From: Microcebus murinus
Taxonomy: Eukaryota; Chordata; Mammalia; Primates; Cheirogaleidae
Assembly (NCBI RefSeq): GCF_040939455.1
Contig: NC_134108.1
Coordinates: 19,869,501 to 19,933,500, forward strand
Direction: 5' to 3'
DNA length: 64,000 nucleotides
Both the position numbers and the translations under genes were made by a program. Every line of letters begins with the position of its first letter. Position 1 is the stretch's first letter. Under the pieces are notes generated by a model. The model made no database searches, was not told the DNA's origin, and saw only the letters and a list, made by a program, of their open reading frames with translations. Shown here in pieces: positions 26,515-39,745 of the stretch.

Positions 26515-27365
26515 TGGCTACAACAATTCCACTGCTAGGTATTTAAACCCAAGACAACTGAAAACATATGTCCATATAAAAACTTGTACACAAATGTTTA
26601 TAGCAGCATGATTTATAACGGCCAAATGGCAGGAACAACCTAAATGCCCATATCTGAGGGAGAAAATGAGAAACACAATACAGTATGCCCACACATGGAA
26701 GATCACTCAGCTATAAAATGGGCTGAAGCCCTGATACATGTTACAACATGGATGAATCCTGAAAAAACACACTAAGTGAAAGAAGCCAGACACAAAAGGC
26801 CACATATTATGAAATTCCATTTACATAAAATTTCCAAAGTATCAAATCCAGAGAGAGAGAAGGTAGATTAGCTGTTGCCCGGGACTGGAGGGTGGAGGGC
26901 AATGGAGACTAACTGCTTATGGTGTGGAGTTCTCTTTCTGGGTGATGATTTTTCTGAAATTAAAAGTGGTTGCACAACATGGTCGATATAGTAAAAACCA
27001 CTGAGTTGTACACTTGAAAAGTGTGAATTTCATAGAACAGTAGGCCCCCTTTATCTGTAGGGGATACATGCAGTGGGTGCCTGAAACTATAGATAGCACC
27101 AAAGCCTATAAACATGTTTTTTCCTGTACATATATTCCTACGATAAAGTTTGATTTATAAATTAGGTACAATAAGAGACTAACAACAATACCAAAAATAA
27201 AATAAAACAATCATAACAATACATTGTAATAAAAGTTCTGTGAATGTGGTCTCTCTCTCAAAATGTCTTATTGTACTATACCATGGGTAATTGAAACCGC
27301 AGAAAGAGAAAAACCACGGGTAAGGGGGAGAACCATTCTATATAAAATATATCTCAATGGAAATC
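26515..27365 (+). mobile_element. Old L1 3' end, interrupted by a DNA transposon
   Basis: Long L1M-type 3' region: acaattccactgctaggtat, tttatagcagcatgatttat, aacatggatgaatcctgaaa, aagtgaaagaagccagacac, gagttgtacacttgaaaagt. After the insertion at 27045-27333 the tail resumes with atatatctcaatgg. Confidence 0.85.
27045..27333. mobile_element. Tigger/MER44-like non-autonomous DNA transposon
   Basis: Begins cagtaggccccctttatctg and ends with an inverted counterpart, gggtaagggggagaac. The inner phrases tgcctgaaactatagatag and gtggtctctctctcaaaatg belong to the MER44/Tigger group. About 290 bases; it sits in the tail of an L1. Subfamily name is from memory. Confidence 0.65.
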
Positions 27366-27629
27366 AGAATATCTAATATGACTCCATTTTTATATTTTTT
27401 TCCTGTCTATTCGCTCATCCATCCATTCATCATCCATTCACCCATTTGTCCTTCTATCTGTATATGTACATAGAGGGAGAAATGTGTGGAATGTTAACTT
27501 ATTAAAATAGTTATTTCTGGGCACTGGGATTTAAGTTGCTTTACTTTTTTATTTGTACTTTTCTGCATTATTTGAATTTACAATGAACAAGTATCTTTTA
27601 ACACATAATAAACATGTTCATTAAAAAAT

Positions 27630-28215
27630 GAGTAAAAGATTTAAACCAACACATAATCATAGAAGGTATATGGATGGCAAATAAGCACATGAAAAGATGC
27701 TCAGCATCATTAATCACTACAGAAAGGTAACTTCAAACCTCCATGAGATAATAACTACATATTCAAATGGCTTTCAGAAAATGACTATACCAAGTGCTAG
27801 TGAGAATGTAGATAACTGCAACTCTCATACATTGCAGGTAAGAGTTTAAAACGGTGCATCCACTTTGAAAAACGCTGGCAGTTTGTCAAGCTAACCATGC
27901 ACTTGTGATAGAAGCCAGCAGTTCCATCCCTAGGTATTCACCCAAGAGAAGTGAAAACATATGTCTACACAAAACCTGTATGCAAATGTTTATAGCAGCC
28001 TTGTTTGTAATGGTCCCAAAGTGAAAACAACCCAAATTTCAACTAGTAAATGTACAAAAAAAGAATGGTACTTGCATACAATGGTGCACTACTCAGCAAT
28101 AAAAATAAGCATGCCACAGATAAATGCAACAACATGGATGGAATCTCACATGCTTTCCACTAAGTGAAAGGAGCCAGACACACAAGAGTACATACTATAA
28201 TTCCACTTAGATGAC
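27630..28215 (+). mobile_element. Old L1 3' fragment
   Basis: L1 order is clear: gaaaagatgctcagcatcat, then tcccatcctaggtattcac-like text near 27925, then gtttatagcagccttgtttg, acatggatggaatctcac, aagtgaaaggagccagacac. Plus orientation; a second L1 copy beside the one at 26515. Confidence 0.85.
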
Positions 28216-28254
28216 ATTCTGGATCTATAAATTCTGATCTCAGCATTTACTTAC

Positions 28255-28775
28255 TAACCTGAAGAATACATTCAAATTGTCTTGCCTGGAATTTAATGTC
28301 CTCCATAATCTAGCACTAGTTTACTTTTCCAACCTTATCCCCTAGTTTTGCCTAATATTCTGTTCAGGTCAAAGAAGTATGTGTCTTTTTCTGCAGAATA
28401 TTCTTACTACTGTTTTTAAATAAAAATTTTATATCCATATAAAAAGTCCTTCTTGCCATCTCCATTTACCAAAATCCTACTACTCCTTTAAGGTTTAAGA
28501 ACCACCTCTTCCAGAACATTCCATCCCAATTAGGTTTCCTTGCTCTGCGTTCATAAAAGGTAATTATTCCTTTTCACACAATAATTAATCACACGTATCT
28601 TGGAAAAGCCCTTGGATTATGATTTTGCTTCACTCTAAAATTTTACTTTAACTATATCATATAGATTTCTTGTCTGTCCACCTATTCTATAAACTTTCCA
28701 TGGGCAGAAATAGTTTTTATATCTCCATATCCCTCAGAGTCCTCATTACAGTATTACAATAAGTATTTATAGAAT
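28255..28775 (+). mobile_element. L2-like LINE 3' fragment
   Basis: Diverged block with L2-like phrases: ctccataatctagcactagt, accacctcttccagaacatt, and a closing ctttccatgggcagaaatag with tatctccatatccctcagag. Confidence 0.6.
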
Positions 28776-28784
28776 AACAACAAC

Positions 28785-29490
28785 CTACCCATAATATGCC
28801 TTTAAAATTCGCTCCCACAGACCATTTTTCAAGAAACTCCTAGGAGATGTCCTCCACAAAACCCTGTTTGAGAATCAAGAAGGAGGAACATGCAAGAAGC
28901 ATAAAAAAGAGAGATCCAACCCAGAAAGGAGCAAAGAGCCTTTCACGCTAATGGTGAAAGGAGATCACAGAAAAGAGTGGGAAATTCAAATTGGAGCAGA
29001 TGAGGGCAGTCATCACACCATTACGACTGCTCTGCATTCTTGTTTTAACTTGACAAAACTTGCAAATGATACACACAGACAAAATGAGGAAATAGCACAA
29101 AAGAGGATAATAAAACAAAAGCAAAAGCAATAAAAACCCATGAGATCCAAGAAATAGGGATTCCAAACTAGGAGAAAAGCCAAGAAAATACCCAGCATGC
29201 TGGCTGCACAGCAGGCCTGGAAAGCATGTCTCCAGAAGAGATGTCTCCCAGAAACAATATTAGAAGTGATAGCCTCCTTAATGTGATTGACTTTGTGGAA
29301 AATTGTACTGTCAGGCCATTGGAAAATGTGGGAAGAATTAGCAATGGGTGCAAAGAAAACTAGGCATATAAAAAACAAGGCCATTATTAATTTCAGGTGA
29401 AACAGAGAGGACAGAACTAATGTAAACTTCAATGCTTGGCTGTTAATAATGTTTGGACAGACATAATGATGACACCCCTGAATATCCATT
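28785..29490. other. Unassigned interspersed-repeat-like block
   Basis: Wording such as ttggaaaatgtgggaagaatt and gcttggctgttaataatgtt looks like an ancient mammalian repeat but I cannot name it. A 158-codon open frame on the minus strand (29013-29489) has no recognisable motif, is rich in hydrophobic codons as reversed A-rich DNA often is, and I do not call it a gene. Confidence 0.3.
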
Positions 29491-30754
29491 TATCTAAAAA
29501 TTCAATAATGGAGAAGGGAAGTGCATAGTGGCATAAGAAAGCTATTTCCTATATATTTACCAAAATAGAATGTCAGTAGACAATGTCTAATATTGATGAA
29601 TTGAAAGATAATGAAATACTCATCATAATTAGAATATGGAAATGTATAAATGATACAAGGAGAAGCTATTATAAAAAAGGAAATTAGTTGCATCTGGGAG
29701 GCATTGCAGTGAGTAAAGAGAGAATAACTATTTTTTGTTATTATATAAACCTGGATGGGTTTTTTTGGTAATCATAGGTGTGTGTTTCTTTAATTTTTAT
29801 AACTGAGAAGTTACCCATTAGAATTTGGGTGGCTGCTGTTGGTGGTGTTTTATACTCCCTCAAACCCTGCCCATATTTTCAATGTTTAAGACACCAACAG
29901 AAAAAAATATTAAGAACCACCGAATAAAGGCTGTGCCAAAAAGTTACTAGAAAGCAAAGACTTCTTTAAAGGAGTCCACACATGCAATTAGTCTGACATG
30001 AACAGGGTATTCTTATTTTAAGAATATTTAATATATAAAATTTATTCATTATAAAATTTAGTAAAGTCAAACATTTTCATTTTCCATAATCAGAATCCTC
30101 TTATTATTTAAGAATATTCATATGCACATAACACGTTATGTGGCAAAAGCAGTTGTACAAACAGATTGTTAGAGATTAGTTCTATGAAACCCGAAGAATG
30201 CCCAGACTAGGGGAAAGGATGCAAATGTCTAAGAACCGTAAGGGTGAAGACAGAGGATTCTCTACACACAGGAGGCATTTATACACCCAACAAATATAAA
30301 GGACCAGGCTAGCAGGGAGGTAGAAAACCTAAAGTCATGCTTCAAAGGAAAAGTGAGCTAAGATCATGAGCCTTTGGCCTCAGACAGTATTCCACTGGAT
30401 AGAGTAATTCCAGCAGCACACTCTGGAGACCAATAGAACATTCTGAATCCAGAAACTGGGGCACTTACTGTCAAATTGTCAACTGTCTACTGGTCATCAC
30501 TGGGCAAAAGAAAATACTGCTTTAAAAATATTCACTGCATAGGATACTGTCCCCAGAAAAACCCCAAATTTTAGAAAAACCCCAAATTTGTTTTCATAGG
30601 AGAAGTCTAATTCATTGGTTACGTCAGCAGAAGAATATGAGTTTGGATAAATATGGACAAGGCTCCATCACTAACTAGCCATGAGAGTTTGAGCAAGATG
30701 CCTTATTTCCTCGAGTATCATTTTCATCATCCCTAAATTCTGCTTAACACATGA

Positions 30755-31055
30755 TTTTCCATGATCTGATTCTTGCTCACTTCCCCAAGAATTACCTCAT
30801 CACTCTGAGCCTCATGCATTTTGTCTACACAAGCGAACCAATTAGTAATCCTTCAACAGGTCACTGTCTCTGTATCCAGAGCTTTGTATTTTACTTCTTT
30901 TACTTTAAATATCCTTCCTCTTCCCTCTCCCTGCCCCCAGCCTCCACTAATTTCCTCCTTTCCAGCTGGTTAACTTCCACTGACCCTCTAGAACTCAGTA
31001 CAAACACCTCCCAAATCTACGGTACCCTTCCTCACGTTATACCTCATAATTTCCG
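30755..31055 (+). mobile_element. L2-like LINE 3' fragment
   Basis: Pyrimidine-rich L2-type text: tttccatgatctgattcttg, aatatccttcctcttccctc and tcagtacaaacacctcccaa in the normal order. Confidence 0.55.
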
Positions 31056-31059
31056 CTAG

Positions 31060-31461
31060 CATGGCTCTTGGTGTTCCACGGCTGCTGTGATGATTTACCA
31101 CAAACTCAGTGACTTGAAGCAACACGAATATATTATCTGACAGTTCTGTGCGTTAGTGTCCAACACAGGTCTCTACTAAACTAAAATCAAGTTGTCCACA
31201 GGGCTGCAATCCTTTCTGGAGGCTCTGGGGTAAATCCATTGCCTTTCCTTTTCCAGCTTCCAGAGGCTGCCACATTCCTTGGCTCATGGCTCCTTTCTGC
31301 ACCTTCAAAGCCATTAACAGTGGGTAAAGTCCTCATATCATCTCTCTGACACCCCCCTCCCCTCCTCTCCCAGTTTTGCAGACTCGTGGGATAAGTCTGG
31401 CCCCGCAAGACAATCCAGAATAATCTCCTCACCTTCGCTGGCCATTATTCTGCCTACTGCA
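31060..31461 (-). mobile_element. MLT1-type MaLR LTR
   Basis: Reversed MLT1 LTR: tgatttaccacaaactcagt at the 3' end of the LTR, agggctgcaatcctttctgg and gccattattctgcctactgc at its 5' end (31461). About 400 bases, no internal sequence beside it, so a solo LTR of a very old retrovirus-like family. Confidence 0.75.
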
Positions 31462-32070
31462 CCATGTCTCTGGTTATGACTGTAAGCGACTATTATCTTG
31501 TCTGTTTGAAGCTTCCGAATCATCAACGCACCTGAGTATCCCTAGGACCCACATACAGTAGCAATTCAACAAGTATTAATTGAATAAACTAATGTAACAA
31601 TAGGAACAATATCTGCCTACAGCAATATTTTAAGGAGAAAATAAGGTATACGCACAGAAATGTATCAAGATATAATAAGCACCCAATAAATAATATTTTC
31701 TCTAACCTTACATATGAATTTGGCCATATGCTGGGAAAGAAATTCTGTTTATAGCATGCAAATATGAAATTTGTAGTAAGTGTCCTAGTGAACTTTTTTA
31801 AATGTACATATAGCTGGTGTCCAATTTTTTTACCAGGAACTCAAGCACTACAAATAATGAACATACTGAAAACTAAACTCTGTTTGTAGCAGTCCAAATT
31901 ATCTTCATATTATGATAATGAATATACATTTTTAAATTTATAATCATAGTTAGTATGTATGTTAATTTGTATTCTGATTTTTGAAATCAATATAATTCAT
32001 ATGACATTTCTACCAGAAAGTAGCTCAGTTGTATTAGCTTTCTCCACCCCTCAGTTTATTTATTTATTTA

Positions 32071-32390
<320 letters not shown>

Positions 32391-34879
32391 AATTTTTTTT
32401 TTTTTATTTTTAAAAATTACATCCAAGGTTAGAGTATGATACATCAATATTACAAGATTCTTTTATCCATTTTCAAGGCATTTCACATGATTTATTATAA
32501 TATCATAAGGCAAAAATGTCACTAAAATCAGAGGCTCAGGAATATATATGCATACTTTATCATACAGGCTAATAAATTACCTTTAATGCCATTTGTACAC
32601 AGCTTTCAGAAGAAAATGGCCCAATTCCACCACCTCTACCATTTACTAGCTATATAGCTTGGGGTAAATCATTTCAAATTTCCAATTTATTTTTTTTCAA
32701 CCTTAAAATAAGAGGCTTGTACTAGATCAGTAAAAGACCTATTTAAAAATCTCCAGGGGTCCTTTTATAAACTACATAATCCAACACAGGGATTAAAAAA
32801 ACTGCTAGAAGAGTTCCGCCATGCTCACCTCTCTTCCTGGCTTCAAATTCAGCTTCATTAAGAATCTCTGCATGTAAATGAAAGGTTACTGATGAGAACA
32901 GATGAGTAGTGTGCAGATAGCAAAAAGGCTGGGAAGCTTTAACGTGGAAGATTTCTAAGATCCCATCCAGCACTGAACTTACATTAGTCTATAATTTTCA
33001 ATGTAGATTTTATATTTGGCAGTTCTGATTGCTACATCTCAAGAAAGATCAGAACAGAGCTAGAGGAAATCTGGAGAAATATAATGAGAGAATATAGGGG
33101 AAGGAACACTATATAGGAAAAGAAATGATTTTAAGTTTCGGAATTTGTGGCTAGAAGACAAAGGCAAGGAAGACATTTTTTAAATCTTTTTTTAAATCTA
33201 TAAATCACAAAGGTAAGCATAGGCTGAAAACCTGAAAGATACAACATTTTAAGTTTAGAAGTATAACTTTAGCAGAAACAAAATTTTTTTACTTCAAACA
33301 GAAGAAGTAACAGACTATAAAAGTCTTTACTGCAAGAAATGGTGCAGACGGAAAATATAAATAGCTTCCCATAAAAGATTTAAGAAAATCCACGGGTGAC
33401 AGATTCATAATAGTTTACATTAAAGGGAATGAGGATTTTTTAAATGTAAACTCAGCTTTTAAAGAGATTTCTGTGATAAAAGCGGCTATGATATGCTATA
33501 GCCTATTGTTATTTTGTAACATAACAAAACATCCCTTCCAAAGTGACTGCCTTTTTAAAAATGTCAGTTTTTAAGATGTTGAATAATACTTGGTATTTTA
33601 AGCTACAATATATAATATATTGTTTAATCAAATGTGTATGTGCTTATAATTGGTCAAAAGAACATAATAGATATGTCTTTTTTAAAATACTTCAATGGAA
33701 AAGATCATCTTAAGAAACCCACAGATACGTGTTGCTATATTTGGTTGTACATAAAAGGTGACCTTGACAGTGACATGAGATTTAAATATATTTATCTCTT
33801 TTAGAGTAGAAAACAGTAGCATCAGTAGGTTGAGTGGCAGGTAGAAAAATCAGCAATGAAACAATTCTTCAAGCTTTTCAATGGGTACCTTCACAAGGTA
33901 ATTTTGTTCTTTTGTAAATAAAATAACATTTTTCTGGAAATAATATTATGGCATGCTGTGGGAAAAATGCAGTAAAGATAAAAAATTAGTCACTGCAGAT
34001 ATTCCCAATGATCTGTGGTCTTTTTGGTGACCAATTCTTGTTACATAGAGGTTGGGTCATCACCAAGACACTTCAAAATTCATTCCATGGGACTCAAGGA
34101 GACCCTATGTAAGCTGCTAACGCCACATCACTTGGAAAGCTCAAGCGAGGACCTCCACCTCCACCACAACCTCACCTCCATCCCATGATACCTGCCCACA
34201 GTCTTGGGTAACCCAAAGGAGCAGTTCTCCCTGGAGCTGCCATTCCAGTAAGTAAATATGCAAGACCACAGAGCTATCTCCTTGACAGGATTCATTTCGC
34301 CACATCCTATTTTCCTTTTAGCTGAGTCACTATCAGACATTTGGCCTTAATTATGCAACTGACATTGGACCATAACTCCAATACTACTCTGCATCTTCCC
34401 CAATCTGCCCCAATCCACCCCCAAAGCCCTTCTTCCAACATGCCCTAGAGTTCTTATTCCATGACTACCAGACTCCTCTGCACCTTCAGGCTCCCCAGAT
34501 CAACTCCTTCATCTTGTCTTCACTGAAATTAGTTTCCTGAGGGCCATCAAACCCCCTGCAAGCTTTTAACAAAGTTTTTTTCTTTTTTTCTCTGAGATCC
34601 TTTATGCCTTGGTGTGAGGAGTTGGAACAAGGGTCCTCCGTGCTCCTCACTGCCATTTCCAGGCCATGGTTCACTCATCTTCCAAGCAAATTCCTACTGC
34701 TTTCAAGCACAAGACATTTATCCCTTACGTTCATATACTAAGCCCTAGGTTCAGGGCCACTGCACACAGCTATAAAGGTTGTCCACTGCCTCATGGATAA
34801 GTGAAATCTGAAAGCCAACTCAAGATCTGCTTGTCTAGGGAGGGACTGCACCATCCAGAGAAAGGGACACATTAGACAC

Positions 34880-36935
34880 CATTATGGACTAGAGGTAATC
34901 CCAGTCTCCTCTCCCTTCCAGAGACCTTCCTTCCCCCCACCCCATCTCTCCCCACCTTTTATCTGCATTCTTTATACTTACCTCTGAGTAGATGAATACT
35001 GCTAAGAAACACTTCAACAGGGCTGCCTTCCTCTTACAATTATTATTATGAACCACAAATGGGCACTCCTTACTGCCCAGCAATACTATAAAGCTCCCCT
35101 AAGAAACTGTTCCACTCACCAAGATTCTGATTTTACAGCCAATCCTCTTTCTTCCAACCTCTCTCAGTCCTACCTCAAACCTCACGTAAAAAAAGCTCAA
35201 TCCTTGCACAACCTTTTGTCTTCTCACCACTGAAGCTCCAGTCCACACACATCTGGACTCATCTTCTCATTGTTCTTTCCAGTCATAATGAAAAATGCAT
35301 TCCAGCCCTTACGAACCTCAACTCTTCAAATCTGGCCTTATCTACTCAAAGACTTCCAGTCCCCTCTGTCTTTAATCATCAGTCTTTTATCTATTGGATC
35401 ATTCCCATAAGCACACAAACATGCTTTTTAGTATGTCCTCTTTTAAGAAAGAAGTCAATCACTTCTCTTTACCCTGCAGCCCCCTTCAAATACCACCTAA
35501 TCTCTCTGTCCTTCTTCACAACAAACTTCTCTAAAGTTGTTTCCACAATTCTTTCTACTTCCTCAGGTTCATCTTACTCTCTAGCTTCTAGCCTGGTCAC
35601 TTCCTTGAAACTACTCTCTCTGAAATCACCAGGAATCTCCAAGGAGTGGAATTCCCTAAATGGTGCTCTGTGTCCTCCTATCTGATTACTCAGCCTAATT
35701 CAATGCAGTGGATCATTCTTTCAGAAATATTCTCCTTTCTCCATTCTCTCTTAAAAATGTTCTCTTTCTTCCACTTCTGAACACAATAAATCCAGGATAT
35801 TCTTTCTAAACCCTTGGAAGTTCATAGTCCCTTTTGCTCTTTGCTCCTTTGTCGATCAATCACCAAACCCTAACCCTATGGATTCAGTTAAGCATGCTCT
35901 TCTCTTCTGGGTCTCTACTTCTTCCCCAGTGAGCTCATCCAGTCCCACATGTTTAACCTCCAATGTAAGTTCTGGAAACTCCCCAATTCATATCTGAGGC
36001 CCAGAACATTTGAGTTCCAGATTCATACCCAATTGCCCCTTTCACCTATACACTTAGATTTATCTAGTAAGCATGTCAAAGAATATGTCAAAACTCAATT
36101 TTTAGGTTTCTTTTTTCCCCAAAAACTCCCACAGCCTTTTCCAGTCCAGTGAATGGTGCCATCATTCATCCGTTTACAAAAATGACATCTTGGATTTTTT
36201 TCCAGTCCCTGAAACCACATATCTAATCCACCAAAGTGGATTTTCTACTTCCAAAACATATCTCAAATCTACCATCTTCTTTCTATCATTGCTGGCACAC
36301 AATAGCCAAGGGCATCACCATTTCCCAACTAGACCACAACAATCACTTCCTTTCTGTCCTTCCATTTAATTATTCTTCTTTACCCCTACCACGCATCCTC
36401 CACATAAAATCCAAAGAGATTAAAGTTTAATATATATAAATTAGTTTCACTCCCTTCTTTAATAATCCCATAGCTTTCCATTGTACTTATAAGAAGCCAA
36501 ACTCCTTTCCATGTCTTACAAAGTTCGGCATGGTCTGGCCTCCTTCTCCTACCAAGCCCTTACTCTTATTAATTATGTTTCAAGCATATTCAATGCTCTT
36601 TTATGCCTCATGATATGTATATTTGCCATTCACTCCGTAATTTTCTTCAAATGGCTCCTTCTTAACCTTTAGAATTAACTCAAAAGTCACCTTCTAAGTT
36701 ATATTTTCACATTTACCCAAGCTAATTAAGTCCCTCTCTTACACAGCAACTCTTCAATTTCTCTCCCCTCTAAAATAATCTCCTATAACTACATATTATG
36801 TTCTTATTTACTGCATGGCAACCCCAATAAAATGTAAGCTTACTGAGGGCAGGTACAGGGTGGATTTGTGATTCAACTCTCAGGGCTGATCACAGAGCTT
36901 GGCAAATAGGAAGCTAAATAAATAGTCATTTAATT
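34880..36935 (+). mobile_element. Long L2 LINE remnant
   Basis: About 2 kb of L2-like sequence in plus orientation, from reverse-transcriptase coding remnants to the 3' end. Landmarks: cccataagcacacaaacatg near 35405, cctggtcacttccttgaaac near 35591, tgagctcatccagtcccaca near 35931, gaatggtgccatcattcatc near 36151, acttataagaagccaaactc near 36486, and aaaatgtaagcttactgagg with gcaggtacaggg near 36830. No reading frame survives. The left boundary is uncertain; 34350-34880 may belong to it. Confidence 0.7.
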
Positions 36936-38289
36936 CATTTTTTAATTAATGGAAAAGGAACAAATGAAAGCAAAAACAATGACTATGGGAACTGGCCCTT
37001 TAGTTTGTTTGATACAGAGCTAAATGTACTGAGAAAATATCTGCATGCTTGAGCTTGATATTTGCAAAATGAAAGCATTAGCTTTCTCAGGCGTATACCA
37101 CAAAGATATTGTTGGTAACATTTTTTTTAAGACAATGAAATGGTACTTGAAATATTAAAACAACATTACAGAAGAGGAAAATACAGAAGAATATAATTTT
37201 TGCAATTTTCTTCCTGGCCAGTTTTATTCCCAGCTTGGAAGGGAAAACTATAAATGAAAAGGTAGCAATGAAAATAAAAGAAACAGGCTGAAAAATAAAG
37301 GTGACTTTCGGGGAAAGAAGTAAGCTTCCGAGAGGATAAATCAAGTTGACTGACCCTAATCTCTAAACCTCATCCTGGTGGACAGGCAAGAAGGATAAGG
37401 CTACTTGTACTTTTCACAGAAGCCCATTGATTTGGGAATGGCAGCTGCTACAGGATTCATGTTAAGAGCTCAAAGGTTGAGCCTGGTTGAGTCGGGCTGT
37501 AGGAAACAATCCCAATATGAGTATTTTCTGTTGATCATTATTAAAAGGAACTGACCAATGAACAATGGGTAAATGCTGAAAAAAAATGCTTCATTTTTAT
37601 TAATCTAAAGGGACAGTAAAGAATCACTACTGAAAAAGTAGAAACAAGAGAAGTTTCACAATATACAACAAAATTAATCGGAAAAGCAATCAAAAGCAAA
37701 TTTAAATTTTTAGAACTTAACCTGTTTTCAGAATAGTCCAGGGCTTCACAAATTCAGTCTTTAGTATATACACTATGTAAGTAACCCCTTGAAAACCAGG
37801 TCTGTCCATTCTGCATGTCCAGCTGGCCATTATTAACAAGTTAATGAACATTAATAAGAAACACAACATCATTTCAAAAGAAGAAAATTAAGTTCCCTCA
37901 CTGGATAAATGTGTATTGTGGATCTCGCTTGAAATAATTGTGCCCTTTTAAATTCTATAGCCTTTCTTCCCAGGATGGTCAAAGTTTCACTTTGGCAGAA
38001 AACACTTAAAGGCAATGTAAATTCAGCAGCTGTGATGATTTCACCAACCAGGAAAATTGCATTTTGTAAGTTTCACCTGGTGATAAAGGTTTAGACTGTC
38101 TATTCTGCATTTAGTAAAGCAGATAAAGTATTTTATCATTAATTTAAGTAGAGACCATTCAAGACGACTATAGACAAACAACTGATGACTCAACCTTCCA
38201 CTAAGTCAACCATAGAAAGTACTGTGAAGCAGAATGCAGGCATTAGATTTATCAGAAAGACATAATATGACAAACCAGATGATCGTAAT

Positions 38290-38515
38290 CTGGGCGACCT
38301 TTTGTTGAGCATACACCATGTACCAAGAGCTTTTATCTATAACTTCTGAGCTCACAATAAGCCTACACATTAGATCCTCCACTTTAGAACCAAGGAAATA
38401 GAGATTCAGTGACTTGAAATAACTTGCTCTAGGTTCACACAGAAAATAAGTGCATAAAGTGGAATTTTAACTGAGGACTGCCAGATACCATTCCCAGTGT
38501 ACTTTCTATTCTGCC
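38290..38515 (-). mobile_element. MIR SINE (minus)
   Basis: Reversed MIR: gagcatacaccatgtaccaa, gaaatagagattcagtgac, aacttgctctaggttcacac. Confidence 0.7.
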
Positions 38516-38639
38516 TGTACAAACCCAGAAACAGCTTAAAACAGGCAAGGCAAAATATGCCTTCACAGAGATAAGGACAAGGAGAAAAATACATAGTAAG
38601 TAGCGATTTAGAAGTGATTTAGAATTGCTTCATTTCCTT

Positions 38640-38716
38640 CTGTGTGTATATATGTACATATATATATATGTGTGTGTGTATATATATGTATATATATATA
38701 CACACACATAGATATA
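38640..38716. repeat. (TA)n/(TG)n/(CA)n compound microsatellite
   Basis: Alternating TG, TA and CA units, largely self-complementary (tatgt...acata, tgtgtgtgta...tacacacaca), so it can fold back on itself. Confidence 0.95.
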
Positions 38717-39089
38717 AAATGTTACTTTAGTCCTGGAGTGCCTATATATAGGGCTAAAATAAAACTAGTGGTCAAGATACATAGATTAGTTAGAAACATG
38801 GGAGACAGGCCTGCTGCTCTCAGAATCCAAACTTTTTGGGAGTCAGTTGTGTTTCAGAATTAAGAAATTTTTGTACATTAGAAAACTAATATTATGAATG
38901 TATCTATATTACCCATTACCCCTGAGCAGGATCTGAGGAACCAATCAAACATTAATATTTCTGCAGCTAGGAGCAAGGCTATTCACACTAAGCAGGATAA
39001 ATAAAGACTATAACAAATAGCCTCACGTCAATTCAGAGCTTTCTGTTAGCAGAGCTTTTTTTTTTTTTTGGATTTTGGCATTATAGATA

Positions 39090-39390
39090 AGGGATTGTGG
39101 ACTTGTCACTGTGAATGACCAAATTACTTTGGCCAATCGCAATTCATACAAAACACTTCCTTTGAAAGCTCATATTAAACTTCGCACATTATGCTGCAGT
39201 ATTCAATGTACAAGCACAACCCTTCGCCCTTCCAGAATTTGGCTGACAATGATGTATATACAGAACAGGCAGCGAGATAAGCGGAGAGCCAGGGTGAAAG
39301 GCCTCTCCACGGCCATTACCGTGGCCATGCGTGTGATGGAAGGTGCTACATTATTCATAGAAGAGGCCACCATCCCTTTCATCTGATCTG
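39090..39390. other. Unexplained CpG-bearing segment
   Basis: In contrast with its AT-rich, CpG-poor surroundings, 39170-39340 holds roughly eleven CpGs (cttcgcacatt, cccttcgccct, cagcgagataagcggagag, ccacggccattaccgtggcc). Both strands carry a modest open frame (91 codons plus, 59 codons from an ATG on minus), neither with a motif I know. It is not an Alu, L1, L2 or MIR that I recognise. It could be a conserved regulatory element or part of a processed pseudogene. Confidence 0.35.
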
Positions 39391-39524
39391 GTTTCTAAAC
39401 TCAACACAGATAAGAACCAGTAAGCAGAATCACAGACAGATCCTAGAGGCAGGTACACAAAGCAGGCTCCAGCAATAGCTGACATTATCATTCAAAGAAA
39501 AAAAATGAAACTATTTTTTAAAAA

Positions 39525-39745
39525 AGGTAAGAGCCTGATGGGACAGTCTAAAAGGCTTGAATTCCAATCCCGCCTCCACCATTATGAGCTGTGTGATCTT
39601 GAGTAATTCCTTAACTTCTCTGTACTTCTGTTTATTCATTGACACAACGTTGATAAAACTGCTGCCTGTCTCCTAAGGCGGTTGTGAAGCTTACATAAAA
39701 TAATGCATGGGGAGAGCTTAGCCCAGTGCCTGACAATGAGAAGAT
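39525..39745 (+). mobile_element. MIR SINE
   Basis: Near full length: ggcttgaattccaatcccgc, tgagctgtgtgatcttgagt, ccttaacttctctgtacttc, cggttgtgaagcttacataa, gcccagtgcctgacaatgag. Confidence 0.85.

Noticed and set aside
29013..29489. 158-codon minus-strand open frame
   Set aside because: Hydrophobic, low-complexity composition typical of reversed A-rich intron; no domain, splice signals or start context of note, and it lies in repeat-like DNA.
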